40,581 nt of DNA from contig JBCBGC010000070.1 of assembly GCA_038527215.1 (NCBI GenBank), forward strand, positions 1 to 40,581, in the 5' to 3' direction. The stretch is from JAWPMV01 sp038527215. Its GTDB lineage: Bacteria; Bacteroidota; Bacteroidia; J057. Below, one piece after another: positions 39,992-40,581 of the stretch. The notes beneath the pieces are model-generated. The model worked only from the letters and a program-made list of their open reading frames with translations. It was not told the origin of the DNA and did not search any database. The position numbers were made by a program, and so were the translations under genes. Position 1 is the first letter of the stretch, and every line of letters starts with the position of its first letter.

Positions 39992-40581
39992 ATGGCTCTG
40001 TCCAAAAAATACAGCAAAGATCAGTCAACTTGCCAGGTGACCTTTAGTATACCGGTCTCAGCGCTTCCCGAAGCAGAAGAAGTGCGCGTTTTGGGGGATT
40101 TTAACAATTGGGATTGGGAAAAAGGTCAGGTGATGACGCGGAAAAAAGATGTCTTCTCAGCTAAGTTGAAATTAGAAACCGGCCGCAATTACGAATTCCG
40201 CTATTTCAGCAATCAGTCTCATTGGGAAAATGACTGGGAGGCGGATAACTATGTTCCTTCTCCTTTTGCCGGGATAGACAACTCGGTGGTCCGCCTGCCA
40301 TCTGGTGGCGTCAGCCCAGCTCCCAGCAAAGCCAAAAAAGCAAGCAAAACCCGCCGGAAGAAAAAAGTTGACCTTACCATCATCGAGGGGGTAGGTCCAA
40401 AGATCAGTGGCCTGCTTGCTGCAGGCGGTTTTGCCAGCCTGGAAGCAGTAGCCAAAGCTGATCCCGCTACCCTCAAAGAAATTCTGGAAGCAGCTGGTTC
40501 CCGCTACTCTTTTCATAATCCTGCTACCTGGCCTGAGCAAGCCGCCCTGGCCGTGGCAGAGGATTGGGATGGCCTGAAGAA
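39992..40581 (+). CDS. CBM48/AMPK-like glycogen-binding fold fused to helix-hairpin-helix domain (3' end outside window)
   Basis: The ATG at 39992 opens a frame that stays open for 196 codons to the window edge, so the gene is cut at its 3' end. Residues of about 14-103 have the isoamylase N-terminal/AMPK glycogen-binding pattern (VRVLGDFNNWDWEKGQVMTR, FSAKLKLETGRNYEFRYF, then WENDWEADNYVPSPFAG). A basic linker (KAKKASKTRRKKK, about 113-126) joins it to a helix-hairpin-helix domain (DLTIIEGVGPKISGLLAAGG, then LKEILEAAGSRYSFHNPATW). This HhH type, related to the domains fused to some ribosomal L21-like proteins, is often appended to other domains in Bacteroidota. A glycan-binding module and a nucleic-acid-type module in one small cytoplasmic protein is unusual, and the function is unknown. 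No signal peptide is seen. Confidence 0.88.
   Translation, partial: MALSKKYSKDQSTCQVTFSIPVSALPEAEEVRVLGDFNNWDWEKGQVMTRKKDVFSAKLKLETGRNYEFRYFSNQSHWENDWEADNYVPSPFAGIDNSVVRLPSGGVSPAPSKAKKASKTRRKKKVDLTIIEGVGPKISGLLAAGGFASLEAVAKADPATLKEILEAAGSRYSFHNPATWPEQAALAVAEDWDGLK

Noticed and set aside
1..40581. CRISPR array, insertion sequence or defence island
   Set aside because: No regularly spaced repeats, transposase, terminal inverted repeats, Cas or nuclease genes were seen on either strand.

Overview
The window is a chromosomal segment of a member of the Bacteroidota. It most resembles the Saprospiria (Lewinella/Haliscomenobacter-like), although no marker gene here fixes the genus. The evidence is a SusC/SusD pair, type IX secretion (T9SS) C-terminal sorting domains, FG-GAP/ASPIC lipoproteins, few Shine-Dalgarno sites, and several upstream regions carrying the Bacteroidota promoter pattern TTG-N18-20-TAnnTTTG. 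Base composition is close to balanced. I see no tRNA, rRNA, IS element, integrase, CRISPR array or phage structural operon. Coding density is very high and no gene-free stretch exceeds about 245 bases.

Layout. 1-3375 holds two tandem DUF4331 paralogues. The first is cut by the window edge and ends without a sorting domain. The second carries two extra repeats and a T9SS tail. 3519-5078 is a GHL10 family glycosidase-like protein. 5072-9985 is a minus-strand run: serine hydrolase lipoprotein, GNAT, AraC regulator, 3-hydroxyisobutyrate-dehydrogenase-like enzyme, GNAT, and a glycerophosphodiester phosphodiesterase lipoprotein. An 18-bp tandem direct repeat sits between the AraC gene and the dehydrogenase. 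10101-12236 holds a CE1/PHB-depolymerase-like esterase, a HAD phosphatase/mutase and a small conserved protein. 12243-19664 is membrane- and signalling-related: an AftB-like GT-C glycosyltransferase, a double zinc-ribbon membrane protein, a PAS histidine kinase that lacks its phospho-acceptor histidine, a voltage-gated K+ channel with a zinc-ribbon tail, a small exported CxxC protein, and lgt. 19909-23337 is a two-gene surface-protein unit: a beta-helix protein with phage-tail-like motifs and a partner with a degenerate sorting domain.

23343-36275 is a polysaccharide/oligosaccharide utilisation locus read entirely on the minus strand: GntR-type regulator, SusC, SusD, FG-GAP/ASPIC lipoprotein, cytoplasmic GH36 alpha-galactosidase, and SSS sodium/sugar symporter. 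The inferred route is sensing by the regulator, outer-membrane uptake by SusCD, inner-membrane import by the symporter, and cytoplasmic hydrolysis of a small alpha-galactoside. No secreted glycosidase is present, so the substrate is probably small. Upstream of it (36376-39780) is a large beta-propeller/HEAT/cytochrome c lipoprotein. Divergent from that, at the right edge, is a truncated gene joining a CBM48-like glycogen-binding fold to a helix-hairpin-helix domain.

The observations most worth a second look are the His-less histidine kinase, the AraC-type tandem repeat, a palindrome inside the spacer of the glycosyltransferase promoter, the CBM48-HhH fusion, and the fact that all four tail-to-tail gene junctions overlap or lie within 6 bases. 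I did not find clear evidence of a wholly new multi-gene system.
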